The notes beneath the pieces were generated by a model that was given only the letters and a program-made list of their open reading frames with translations, did no database searches and was not told the DNA's origin. A program made the position numbers and the translations under genes. This document shows, in pieces, positions 49,736 to 62,723 of a stretch of DNA of 64,000 nucleotides (position 1 is the first letter of the stretch; every line of letters begins with the position of its first letter). Origin of the DNA: Anaeromyces robustus (lineage: Eukaryota > Neocallimastigomycota > Neocallimastigomycetes > Neocallimastigales > Neocallimastigaceae); assembly GCA_002104895.1 (NCBI GenBank), contig MCFG01000009.1, positions 15,001-79,000 on the forward strand, read 5' to 3'.

Positions 49736-50149
49736 ATTTTTTATTAATTTTTCTAGAATGCTTTAAATGAAAAAATAAAAATAATAAAAAATATATATAT
49801 ATTATATAAATGATGGTGATGGTGACGGTGACGGTGACATTTAAATCCTATATAATTTTAATAATTTTTTTTTTTTTTCATTTCTTTAATTAAACATTAT
49901 AATTTAATAGATCGATCTTAAAATTATTTTTTATTACGATTGTATTTGATTTAATATTTAATATGAAAAAATAATTAAAAATTTTTAACCGATATTAATA
50001 TTAATAATTATTTTTTTATATTAAATATAAAATATTAATTTTTAAGTGTATCCCTACTTCATAAATAAATATAAAACAATTGACCTTTAAAATATTAAAT
50101 TAATTTTTCAAAAAAAAAATAAAAATAAAAATAAAAAAAATTTTTATTA

Positions 50150-50197
<48 letters not shown>

Positions 50198-51251
50198 TTT
50201 TTTTTTTTTTGTTTTATATATTATATATATTAAATTAAATAATAATTATTGCTTTATATATTAATATTTTCATATTAATATTATTTAATAATTAAAAATT
50301 TTTTTAAACATTGATAAAAAAATAATATTTATAAATTAATTTTAACATAATTATTATTATTATTTTAACTATAAAGACTTTTTTTTTCTGTGAATATAAA
50401 ACACTATAAAACTAAATGAATTCTTATTAATAGTAAATGATATATAAATAATTATTCTATTAAAAAGTTAAAAAAAAAAAAAGCATTATTTTATTATAAA
50501 ATTATCATACTTATATATATATATATTCTTTCATATAGTATTTTATATATATTTTATTTATATCAAATATATCTTTTCAACATTATCAAAATTATGTATA
50601 TATATCTATGAGATAATTAATATATATATATATTATAATACTAAAAATATGAAAATATAAACAGACTTCTATTTGTATAAAGAAAATTAAATTAATATAT
50701 AGAAAATCTATAAGTGTTATTATTATTTATTATCATTATTTATTATCATTATCTATTATTATTATTATTATTATTAATTCATTATTGTTATTATTAATTA
50801 TAATTATTATTTTATTCATTACTATTGTTTAGTATTAATTATTATTAATTACTTTTTGTTTTTTATTATACAAAAAATTAAAATTGTTATAATAATAATT
50901 ATAATACTGATAATTGTTATATGTTAAATATATGTATCTTTTAAATTAAAAAAAATATTTTCCTACATTTTTGTAATCTATTAAATATAATTAATATTAA
51001 TATTAATATTAATTTAATTTTTGTATTAAAAAAAATGATTAATATTATTTTTTTATATTAAATTAATTAGTACCCTCACTATATTCTTTTATATAATATA
51101 TAAAAATAAAAATCACAATAAATAATTTCATACACAAGTTTTTAATTATTGTAATCAATAATCAATAATATTTTATAAATTAATTTATTTATTATTAGTT
51201 ATATATATATATATATTATATACTATAAGTTAATTTTTTTTTTTCACTTTT

Positions 51252-52034
51252 TTATATTTCAAAAAATTTTTCTCGGTTAAATGTAATATGTTCATTAGTA
51301 AAAATATATCCAAATTGATTTGAAACACATTTGGTTTTTCCTATTTCTTTATCAACATTTCTATGAGAATGTCCAAAAATCCAATATTTTGCTCCTGATT
51401 TTTTTATGATATTTGTTATATCTACGGTAAAAGCTTCATTTAAATTGGATCCTTTAAATTCAGGTGGATTTAATTTTTTGGAAGGTACATGATGGGTAAC
51501 TATTATATATTTTTGTCCTTTCTTTTTTGAAGAACTTTCTTTAATAGATTTTGTTATAAAATTTAAACATCGTTCATGTTCTTGATTAAATTCTTCTACT
51601 GTAATTAATCGATTTTCTCCATAATGTATTTTTTTAAAATCATTCACTTTCATTCTTATCATATCGGAATTCTTTTTACCTATATTTGTCCAAAGGGTAC
51701 TAATTATAATATCAACATCTTCTATGGTAACAACACAATTATAATAATAATGAACATTTTCTAAGATTTCTCCTACAAATCCATCTTTTATAGTAGATAA
51801 ATCATAATTATTATAAAATTCATGATTTCCTAAGGCTACTAGAACTTGTTTATAATTTTTGGATGCCCATTCCCAAAATGGATTTTGTTTAGGATCAAAA
51901 CTTTCTGTACCTATAATTCCTGTATCCCCTGCTAATATTAATATATCTCCTTTAACTATTAATGGATTTTCTTTTATAAAATTTAAATTACATTCAAATT
52001 CTAAATGTAAATCTGAAGCATATTGAATTTTCAT
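51252..52034 (-). CDS. Calcineurin-like metallophosphoesterase, 260 aa, bacterial type
   Basis: Intronless minus-strand frame, ATG at 52032-52034, TAA at 51252-51254. It has the full metallophosphoesterase metal-site set: DLH (Asp8, His10), GD (Asp37), GNHE (Asn70, His71), a histidine in VTHHVPS (His181/182) and GHSH (His222, His224). These bind two metal ions and hydrolyse phosphoesters; the substrate cannot be told from sequence. The start MKIQYASDLHLEF and the LAGD...GNHEFY pattern resemble the small cytosolic phosphohydrolases common in gut bacteria. The lack of introns, where most neighbours have many, fits horizontal gain, which is well known for anaerobic gut fungi. No signal peptide or membrane segment. 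It stands alone, with large A/T spacers on both sides. Confidence 0.92.
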   Translation of the reverse strand: MKIQYASDLHLEFECNLNFIKENPLIVKGDILILAGDTGIIGTESFDPKQNPFWEWASKNYKQVLVALGNHEFYNNYDLSTIKDGFVGEILENVHYYYNCVVTIEDVDIIISTLWTNIGKKNSDMIRMKVNDFKKIHYGENRLITVEEFNQEHERCLNFITKSIKESSSKKKGQKYIIVTHHVPSKKLNPPEFKGSNLNEAFTVDITNIIKKSGAKYWIFGHSHRNVDKEIGKTKCVSNQFGYIFTNEHITFNREKFFEI

Positions 52035-52176
52035 GGTTTATATATATATATTTATTTATTTATTAATAGTATTATTATTATTATATTATTATTATATTAT
52101 TATTATATTATTATTATTATATTATTATTATTATATTATTATTATTAAATTATTCTTATTATATTATTATTATTAA

Positions 52177-52254
<78 letters not shown>

Positions 52255-52545
52255 TATATGTATATATTCTTACTTTTATTTTTTTACTTCTTTTTGAACT
52301 AATTATTTTTATTATCTTGTATTCATTATTAATAAAGTTATAATATAACTTTTATATATATATATATTTTATTAAATTTTTCTATAAATAGTTATTTTTT
52401 TATTTTAATTTTTTTTTCTTTTTTATTTTAATTAAATAATTATTTATAGAAAAGTTTAAAAAAAATAATAATAATAAATAATTAATAAATTAATTGATTA
52501 AAAATAAAAAAAAATAAAAGATATATTTTATTATTATATTAATTA

Positions 52546-52607
<62 letters not shown>

Positions 52608-54654
52608 TTTTATTATAGATTAGAAAAAAGTGAATATAAAATGATATATTCTTTTGATATTTATATAACTTAGTTTTTTATATTAATATATTATTTATTA
52701 TTATTATTATTATTGCTTTTAATTTAAGAATTTAAATATTTTTATATAAAAAGATATATATTTCATTGTAAGAAGTAATTGATAAAAAATGTTTATTATT
52801 ATTATTATATATATATATACTTTTTTTTCAAATATTTATATACCAATCTAAAAAATAAAATAAATAAATAATCATTTTTTTTTAATTGAATAAAGAATAA
52901 ATATTTTTATTATTTATATGTTTTGATTGTAAGATAATTATGATAAAAATTTATGATTAAATACTTAATAGAATAATACATATATTTAGTTTTTTTTTTT
53001 TTTTAAAGGCATTTAAACTGTTTATACAATAAAAGTCATTGATTATTGGAGGTACCTGAAAAATTATAAAAAAAGAATTTAAGTTGCTCCTAGTAATATT
53101 ATGTATAAAAAACAACATATTTTTTATTCAAAGAAATATCTTAATATCTTCTATCTTCTATATTTTCTATTTTTAATAATAATAATAATGCATCAAATAT
53201 ACATCAGATATCAGATATTTGATATATCACTATAATCTATTAATTAAAGTTTGAATTATTTTTCCTTCTTTTTCTTTTTTTATTGTATTTTATTTAATTA
53301 GAGTCAACTAATTAAAGTTTATATAGCAGCATAGATATAAAGATTTACTAATAACATAGACATAGGATTATAATATTATAATTTTTTTATATATATATAG
53401 ATGGAATATATTGAGATTTATAAAAAAAAAAAACTTGTAATAGATAATTCATCTAAATTTTATTATGCTAGAAATATATATAATCTGATCTTTAAATATA
53501 AAATACAAAAAATGATAATATTATATTATAAAATATCATTAGATCCAATTATTGATAATTTCATTTTTTTTTTCTATTTTTTTTCTTTTTTTTTTTGTAA
53601 GTCTATTGATATTATATATTTCTTCATTATATAATATTAAAAAAAAAAGAAAAAAATATTTTTTTTTTCTTAATTCTATAAACTATTGTTACTTTTTTCT
53701 TTTTTTTTTTTTTTTTTTTTCAATATTTTTTGTACTCCTAATTAAAAAAAAGTTTGGTATATTAATATATCCATACATATTTTTAATCATAATAATAATA
53801 ATAATTAATCTATAATCTACTTTTTAATCTTAATCTTTTAATCAATTATTATTAATTATTTTCATTTTTTAATTTTTAAAAAAGGTTAGAGAAATAATAC
53901 AATTAATATAAATAATATAATTTAAATTAATGACAAAAAAAAAAAAAAAATAAAAAAAAATGAAGACATACTAATATAATAAAATAATAATTATTTATTG
54001 GCAATAAAACTTCATAATAATCAATATTATTATATTATATAATTATTATAAAAATCAATTAATAAGAAATAAATAAATATAATAGTAATAAATAATAATT
54101 AAAAAACCCATAGTATATACGTATATACTATATATATATAATATATAGTATAAAATCATTTTGTTATTAGTATTATTAATTTTTTTTTTAATTCTATATA
54201 TATTTATATTTTAATCTTTTTTTTTTTTTTTTTTTTTTTTTTTATATTTTTTTTTATTAATTTTTTTTTAAATATATTTATATGTGTATTTTTTTTTATA
54301 TTAAATTTTAAAAATATCTTTTTCTTAAAAAAATGTGCTGTTTTTTTTTTTTATTTTTTTATTTATATGGAATGCGTATTATATACTATATAATTTGCAT
54401 TTTTTTTTTCTTTCTTTTTTTCTTTCTTTCTTTCTTAATTATTTTATATGTTATATTTTTTTTTATTCGTTATTTTATTTTATTTTATTTTATTAAATTC
54501 ATTTTATTTTATATTTATATCTAGTTTCTTTAATTATTTTATTTTAATTTTTTTATTTATTTTTTTTATTTATTTTTTTTATTTTTTTTTTATTATTTTA
54601 TTTTTGCTTTTTAAATTTTAACTTTTATTTTTCTTTATTAATGTTTTATCATTC
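52035..54654. other. AT-rich spacer between phosphoesterase and DPM3
   Basis: TTA repeats (52066-52252), a 49-base A run (52556-52604), T runs (53700-53720, 54218-54243) and a 22-bp perfect palindrome (54110-54131). A small GC-richer patch at about 53036-53095 has no convincing coding frame. Confidence 0.6.
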
Positions 54655-56281
54655 TTATATATCTAAACCCTTGGAACGTAAGTCAGCTTTGGCAGTTTCA
54701 ATATCCTATTATTTATATTTATTAAAATATATTTATATATATATTATTTTAAATATTAAATAATATATAAATAATAATATATAAATATTATAAATATCAA
54801 TTAATAATAATGAAAAAATTTTTTTTAACAATTAATTTTTCTTTTTTTAATATTATAATAATATTATTATTTCGAAGATTTTTTTATTTTTTATTTTTAA
54901 TTTTTTATTTTTCATTTTATTGCATACCTTTAAAAGACTAGTGTAATCATCTGGAGTATCAACGAAAGTAATTAATTTCCAACCAACATTAGCCATAGAA
55001 TAGGCACAGAAGGCAATTAAAGCTTCCCATGGAATCTTTATATTAAAAGAAGTATTAAAAAAAAAAAATAAAAAAAGAAATTAATATAAAACTAAATTAT
55101 ATATTGAAATTTTGTTTTTATTATTAATTAATATCTATATATATAATATTATCAAATAATGATGTATATATGTATATATTCAAATATAAATATCAAATAA
55201 TGATGTGTATATGTATATTCAAATCTAATTATCAATTTTATTTAAAATTTATATTGTCTTTTTTTTTTTCTGTTTATAATATATTTAATATTTTTAATTA
55301 TATTTATTTATAACTCTTTATAAAAATCTTTGTAATTATATCATTTGTTTATAAAGATAGTTTGTTTATTATGAATTTCAGTGAAAGTATTCATTAAATT
55401 TAATTATTAATTAATATAATTTTTGTTATTATTTATATAAAACTCTCAATATATCAATGGATTATAATTTTTATTTTTAAAAAAAAGAAAATAATTTTTT
55501 TTTTATATTGTTAAAAAGTATTGAACTGATTATATATAAATATATATATATATATATTATTTTTATTTTTATTCTTATTTACTATTATAATTTGTTTTGA
55601 GTTATATAAATTATTTTTTATTTAATAATTTTTTCTGTTGTATAAAATAATTTGTATTGTATTTGTATTGTTCATCTACTATTATCAGTATTATTTTCAA
55701 GTTTATTCATTTCTTTCTTTCTTTTTTTTTTCTTCTTTATTTTATCAAAAAAAAAAACTAATGGGTATAAATAATATTTATCATTATTGAATGAAATTAG
55801 ATCTTATTTTTATTATTAATTATTCTTCTATTTATAAATGATAATAAATAAATAAATAAATAAATAATAAAAATGATAATCTTTTATTTTTAATTATTTT
55901 TTCTTCTTCTTTGAATTTTGTTATTTGATGTATCGATTATAATTTGATGAAATTTTCTTTTATTTTTGTTATCTGATGTATCGATTATAATTAGATGACA
56001 TTATATTATTAAATATGTTTCCCCCCTCATTAATAATGAATAAAAAAAGTATTTATACACATATACATATTATTGATTTTTCTTTTTTTTTTTCTTAAAA
56101 AAAGAATATTATATAAATTATATATATATATATATTTAAAATAATATATTACACATGGTAAAATTTCATCAAGCCAAACTGGGAATTTAATGAATGGGAA
56201 TAAAACATTATGTAATGATAAAACAATCCAAGCAAGGGCACAACTACCGAAAATAACTATAAAATTTGTGGCCTTTGACAT
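54655..56281 (-). CDS. DPM3: Dolichol-phosphate mannosyltransferase subunit 3 (DPM3), 95 aa
   Basis: Three minus-strand exons, 56281-56153, 55035-54928, 54705-54655 (288 nt, in frame to TAA), found by joining a 43-residue first exon to two short downstream exons. The protein reads MSKATNFIVIFGSCALAWIV..., then ILPCIPWEALIAFCAYSMANVG, WKLITFVDTPDDYTSLLK and DIETAKADLRSKGLDI. It has two transmembrane helices (about 6-28 and 45-66) and a short cytosolic coiled C-terminus, exactly the DPM3 plan (human protein 92 aa). DPM3 anchors the catalytic DPM1 subunit in the ER membrane for making dolichol-phosphate-mannose, used in N-glycosylation, O-mannosylation and GPI anchors. It implies a DPM1 of the type lacking its own membrane anchor. 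Intron 1 is 1117 nt, the longest in the window. Confidence 0.9.
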
Positions 56282-57395
56282 CTTTACTTTATTTTTTATA
56301 TTATTTATTTCATTTTCATTTTCATTTTTTTTTTATTATATAAATATATATATATATATTTTTTTTTTTTGGAATTATAAATTATATTGTTAAAATTAGA
56401 AATTGAATTTATTTTTTATCCAGTTTATAATATTTTTATTTTTTAATATTATTAAAATATAATTATATTTATTAAGAGAAAAAAGTAAAAGTTGTTAGAT
56501 TATTTATTTAAATAAAATTATTTATTTAATATATCTTTTTTTTTTTATAATACCTTTTTTTTATTTTCTTTTATATGAATTTGAAAAATAAATTTAACAA
56601 TTTAATTTTTTATTAAATAAAAAAAAAAGAAAATATATAAAAAAAATTTTTTTTCTATTATTATTATTATTTTTCTAATAAAAAAAATAACTAAAAATGA
56701 TTTAAAAAAATATTTAATTATTTAATTAATCATTTATTTATTTTAATAGTTATTTATTTAAATATATATTTATTTATTCATTTATTTATTTGATCTTTTT
56801 TTTAAAAAAGAAAAAAAGTTAATAATCTTTATTATGTAGTAAATACATGTATACATAATTTTATTTAATTATTTAAATAATAATAAACTATTTTTATTAT
56901 AATTATTATTTATTTATTTTATTATTAAAATGGATGCTTTTTGTATAGGTTAAATCCAATCATTTTAATATATTAACGTATCAATAAAACTTTTTTTTTT
57001 ATTGTATTAATTTATTATGATCAAAAAAAAAAATAATTAATAAATTATAATAGAATTTTTTATTTTATTATTATATAATTTTTTTTTAATTTTTATTTTT
57101 AATTGTTATTATTATTATATTTATGTTAAAAAAACATAGTTTTACACGTGTTTAGATCAGAATATTTATTATAAAAAAAAAAGTTTTGTGTTTTAATATT
57201 GAAAAAAATGTTTATTATTTAATAATAATTTAATATATAATAATTAAAAAATAGAAAAAAAATTTTTTTTTAACATTAATATAATAAAAAATTTTTTTTT
57301 TTTTTTTATTTTTTTTTTATTATATTTTGAAATTTGAATTTTGAAATTAATATACATAAATAATAATAATAATAATATATATATAGAAAATTAAA
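56282..57395. other. Divergent upstream region of DPM3 and the TRF4-like gene
   Basis: A/T tracts, a TTTA-rich stretch near 56740-56795 and T runs around 57285-57310. No coding signal or recognisable promoter motif beyond A/T tracts. Confidence 0.55.
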
Positions 57396-57777
57396 ATGAA
57401 TATTTCACAGGAAGTTTTGAGGCAAAGAATTTCATCATTGGTTTCTTCAAGAAATAAATCGAAAATTTCAAATGATGAGGAAAGTGGAAATAATAATCGT
57501 AGACGTAAAAATAGTAATAATAAAAAAATTGAAAATGTTATTACCTTAGATAGTTCTGATTCTGATGATAATAAAATTTCAATTTCAATTACAGAAAATA
57601 AACCTTCAAATACAGATAAACCGAAAAGATTTTCATTTTCATACCCTAAAACAGATAATAGTAATAAAACAACTAAAATATCAAATAAAAAAAAAGATTC
57701 TTCTACTACTACGGATAATAAAAATAATAAAAATAATAAAAATGTTATAACAATAGATAGTGATAGTAATGATGATG

Positions 57778-57811
<34 letters not shown>

Positions 57812-58671
57812 AAAAAATGATAAAAAAGAATCTTCTTCTAATACCACTTCAAATACCACATTAATAGAAGAAGATAATACCATATATAATAAAAAAAATA
57901 ATATAAATATTACAGAAATTGTTATAAGTGATGATGATGATAAAACAAATGATACCACACTATCTAAAGGTATAGTCATAATTGGTCAATCGAATAAAAA
58001 TAATAAAAATAATAAAAATAATAATGAAGTTAATACAAATGAAAATGAATATATTACTATAAATACAAATACTACAACTACTAATACTCCTACAACTACT
58101 AATACTCCTACAACTACTAATACTCCAACTACTATAACTACAACTCCAACTACAACAACACCTATAAGTAATATTAGTTCAAAAGAAGAAGAACATGAAG
58201 AAGAAAATTATATAGGTTTTGAATCTTCTGATAATTCAGAAGAAGAAAGTGATAAAAAAAAGGAAGAAGAGGAAGAAGAAGAAGATAATAAAAGAAAAAG
58301 AAAAAGAAATTATGAAGTACATTCTAGAGATATATTAACACCAATTTCAATACCTCCATGGATACAACCTAAAAAAAAATATTCAGAATTTGCACCTGAA
58401 ATGTATATATATTATTTCTATATCTATAATTTTGAAATAATTTTATATTTAAATATATATATTCTATAATATATACTTTTTTTTTTTAAAAAAAAAATAA
58501 ATCATATAATTATCATTATTTTAATTGGAAATTTATTTATATAAATATATATATATTATAAATTTTTTTTTTTTATGACTTAATTTAAATTAAATTATTA
58601 TATTGTTTTATATTATATTATATTATATTATATTATATTATGTTATATTATATATATATAATAATTATATT

Positions 58672-58707
<36 letters not shown>

Positions 58708-58929
58708 GATAATATATAGGTTACATGAAGAAATTATAGATTTTGTTAAATATATTTCACCTACACCAGAAGAAAAATATATGAGAGAATATGCTTTAAA
58801 TAGAATTAAGAATGTTATTTTAGATTTATGGCCAGGAAGTGTCGTAGAGGCTTATGGTAGTTATAAAACAAATCTTTATTTACCAACAAGGTATTCATTT
58901 ATTATTATTAATATAAATATTAATATTGA

Positions 58930-58970
<41 letters not shown>

Positions 58971-59358
58971 CTATATTTTTATAATTTTTTTTTATTTAAA
59001 TTATATATATTTTTAATTAAAAAATAATTATAATATATATGTCATTATATATGTCCATTATTTATTTAATGTTTAATAATATAATATAATATAATTATAA
59101 ATATATATATTATATTTATATTTTCTATAAATAACATATTATTCTAATTATTAATTATTAATATTATTAATTATTAATTTTTTTTATTATTATATCAACT
59201 TTTTATTTTAAAATGTTGGATAGTGATATTGATATTGTGATATTAAATGAAGATTTATTTGTACCTTCATGTTTTTTTGATTTACAAGATGCTTTACAAG
59301 AAGCTGATATAGTTTCAAAAATAGAAGTTATTGATAAAGCAAGGGTATATTATCATTA

Positions 59359-59397
<39 letters not shown>

Positions 59398-60873
59398 TAT
59401 TTTATATATAAATATATATCTATTTATAAAATAATATAATTATATATGAAAATTTTTTATTTTTTATAATTTAATATGGTTTTACTTATTTTTTTATTTA
59501 ATTATATATATATCTATGTATTTAATTATTAATATTAATATAAAAATTATATTTAGATTCCAATTATTAAATTAGTTGAAAAAGTAACAGGATACCATTT
59601 TGATATTAGTGCTAATGCAGAAAGTGGTATTAATTCAGCAAATTTAATGGAAAAATTTATTGAAACGACTGGATATGGTGAAGCTATTAGAGCATTAGTA
59701 TTAGTTATAAAACAATTTCTTGCTCAACGGTATATGAATGAAGTTTATTCTGGTGGTTTGGGAAGTTATTCTGTTTTTATTTTAGTTACTAATTTTATAA
59801 TGGTAAATAACCGAATTTTTTTTTTTTTTTATATATTTTTTTTATATATTATTAATTTAATTAATAAACAATATATAAATATATAAAAATATAAATATAT
59901 AAATATATAAATATATAAATATATAAATATATTTATATTATTTATTTATTTATTTTTTAAATATTTTTTGTTATAATAATTATAATTATTAATAATAAAT
60001 GGTTATATTATATATATATAATAATAGATGCATCCTTGTGTACAAAATAAACATATGTTACCTCAAGAAAATTTAGGTGTATTATTATTAGAATTTCTTG
60101 AATTATTTGGTAGAGTTTTTAATTATGAAGAAGTTGGTTTAGGTATAAGTTTAAAAAAAGGAGCCTTTTATTTCAGAAAGGTAACCTATTTATTTATTTA
60201 TTTATTATAATTATGATAATTATATTGATAATTAAATTATGAATAAAAATTACTATTCATTAATTATTAATTATTAATTTATTTTTCAATTTTTTCAATT
60301 TTTCATTTATATAAAAATAATAGGAGGATAAAAATTGGTATAATTATAATAGACCTCGTTTATTATCTCTACAAGATCCAGATGATGAAAGTAAATAATT
60401 AATTTTTAATAGTATATCATATATAATATATGAATATATATATATATATACTAAAAAAAAATATGATTATTAATTTTATATATATTATTTATTTTATTTA
60501 TTATTATTATTTTAATAATTTAGATAATGATGTTGGTAAAAATTCTTTTGCAGTTTCAAAAATTTTACAAGCTTTTGATCAAGCTTTTGCTACAGTTTCT
60601 GGTAAAATGTGTGCACAATTTTCTAGAATACAACCTGGTTATAAAAAAGAATTAGAACATGAACGTCAAAGACATAAAAAAAGAAAACATAGTGATTCTA
60701 GTAGACATAGACGATTTAATGATGATGATGATGATGATGATAATGATACATTTAATTTTGTTGAACCATATATACGACAATGTAAATCTTTTTTAGGTTC
60801 AATTATTTGGATAAATAAAGAAACTCAATTACATCGTCAAAGAATTAAAGAAATTTATGAAGAATTACATTAA
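57396..60873 (+). CDS. TRF4/TENT4-type non-canonical poly(A) polymerase, 704 aa
   Basis: Seven exons: 57396-58402, 58720-58890, 59224-59344, 59557-59802, 60028-60180, 60324-60390, 60524-60873; 2115 nt, in frame. Residues 1-330 are disordered and low in complexity: N/K/S-rich, aspartate repeats, NTPTTT repeats, then E/K-rich. The nucleotidyltransferase core starts near 336 (LHEEIIDFVKYISP, a Trf4 hallmark) and has GSYKTNLYLPTSDIDIV, giving catalytic Asp394 and Asp396, with the third Asp in GYHFDISAN (449). The PAP-associated domain follows (RALVLVIKQFLAQR, GGLGSYS, NLGVLLLEFLELFGRVFNY, ISLKKGAFYFRK). The basic/acidic tail includes HKKRKHSDSSRHRR and an Asp run. The family adds short A tails to nuclear RNAs for exosome decay (TRAMP complex) or mixed tails to mRNA. 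No zinc finger is seen; RNA binding would need an Air-type partner. Confidence 0.94.
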
Positions 60874-61336
60874 TAATAATAATAATGATAATTCAAACAA
60901 AAACAAATGAATATACACACATATATACTAAATAATAACAACATAATATAGATATACAAATAAAAATAAAAATAGAATACATAATAATATATACAAACTA
61001 ACTAATTAAATAAAATCATTTCATTATCATTATTATTATTATTCATTTATTTCATTAATTAATTTATTTTCATTTTTATATTTTTATTTTCTTTAATTAT
61101 ATATATATATATTTATAATTTTTTAATATAATTTTTTTTTTTTTATTTCATTATTATTCTTATTCATATAAATATTTAATTATTATTAGTCTTTTTTTTT
61201 TTTTTATTTATTATAAAAATAGAAAGATCATGATAGACTTGAAATATTATAATTTAATTTAATTTAATTTATTTATTTATTTATTTATTAATTATATATT
61301 TTTAAGAGACAAGTAAAACAAAAAACAAAAATATAT

Positions 61337-61373
<37 letters not shown>

Positions 61374-61962
61374 CAAAAATATACCTTAAAAATTTAATAA
61401 TAATTAATTATTATCTTTTTCTTTTTCTTTTTCTTTTTTTTTTTTTTTTTTTTTTTTTATAATATAAATAAAATACAAAAAATGCAAATATTTATTATTT
61501 ATAATAAAAAAAAACATCAAATAAAAAATAAATATATATATAAAATATTGATAAAAAATTTTAAAGTATTTGAAATAAAAAAAAAGTGATTTTTTTTTAT
61601 AATTGCGAAATTTTTTTTTTATTTTTATTTTTATTTATTTATTTTATTTATTTTTTTTTTTTTTTTAATTTTTAATTATTATTGTTATAATTTCTTTTTT
61701 TATTTTATTATTATTATTTTAAAATAATAATTTAATAATTGCTATTTTATTAAAAAACAAAAAATTAATAATAATAAAATGATAATTATTATTGTTATTA
61801 CTATTATTTAATGAATTTTTTATTTTTTATTATTATTATTTTTTCTTTTCTTTCTTCCCATCAATATACATTTAGAATTATTTCATAATGTATACTATTA
61901 TTATTATTATTATTTTTTTTAATTATTTTATTACTTTTAATTTATAAAATAAATTAATTCAT
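60874..61962. other. Convergent spacer between the TRF4-like and SAICAR synthetase genes
   Basis: Both 3' UTRs lie here. Contains an A run (61341-61372), T runs (61436-61459, 61641-61666) and short TTA tracts. No gene seen. Confidence 0.6.
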
Positions 61963-62646
61963 TTATAATTGTGGAGCAGTACCAGTTAAACGAGTGTAAG
62001 CTTCAATATACTTTTGAACAGTTTTGTCAATAATATCTTGTGGTAATTCAATTGGAGTTTTCTTATCAAAGTTAATGCTGGTTAAGTAGTCACGAACATA
62101 TTGCTTATCGTAACTATTTATAATTAATATAATTTATATATATATATATATTTTATTTTATTTTATTTTATTTTATTTTTTTTTTTTTGATTTGGATTTA
62201 ATTTTTTATTATCATTAATTTTTTTATTATTTTATTTGATAAATAATTATAATAGGTTATATATATATGTATATATGACATTAAAAAGATTATAAATAGT
62301 ATATATATAAAAATTATTTAATAAATTGGTTAATAATATAATTATAGTAATATTATTAATATATATATATTTTTTTTACAATTAAAATTAATATTCTTTA
62401 TTATTTATATTCATTTCAATTATTATTATTTATTATTATTTATTATTATTATTAATTATTGATTTTATATTTTACCTATCTTGACCTCTACCAACTTCGT
62501 AATTGTCGGCTGGCCAGAAACGAGATGAATCTGGGGTAAGAACTTCATCAGCTAAAACCATTTCACCATCTTTGTTAGTACCGAATTCAAATTTAGTATC
62601 AGCAATGATGATACCCTTCTTTTCAGCGTGAGCAAGAGCCTAAAGT

Positions 62647-62723
<77 letters not shown>

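Larger units (their letters stand above)
40023..51251. other. 11.2-kb gene-poor stretch
   Basis: Begins with the upstream region of the CBM48 gene and ends at the 3' side of the phosphoesterase gene. I scanned both strands and found no exon-like block. It contains the 61-bp tandem duplication (40111-40232), TTTA tracts (41648-41688, 42620-42660, 43115-43184, 46213-46303), a 13-bp repeat (43044-43111), TTA tracts (42808-42860), a CRE-like element (45224-45237), a T run (48781-48830), a GGTGAY repeat (49811-49840) and an A run (49699-49734). A 68-codon minus-strand frame at 42323-42529 is lysine/asparagine/phenylalanine-rich and looks random. Confidence 0.65.

Noticed and set aside
53036-53095. 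Possible minus-strand exon after a TTTTCAG acceptor
   Set aside because: The frame yields only a short peptide running into A runs; no partner exon found.
53401-53634. 77-codon plus-strand frame starting MEYIEIYKKKK
   Set aside because: Composition equals the background, it ends in translated poly-T and has no recognisable domain.
54110-54131. 22-bp perfect palindrome around TATACGTATA
   Set aside because: Made only of TA steps apart from the central CG; expected by chance in such A/T-rich DNA, so kept as a note only.
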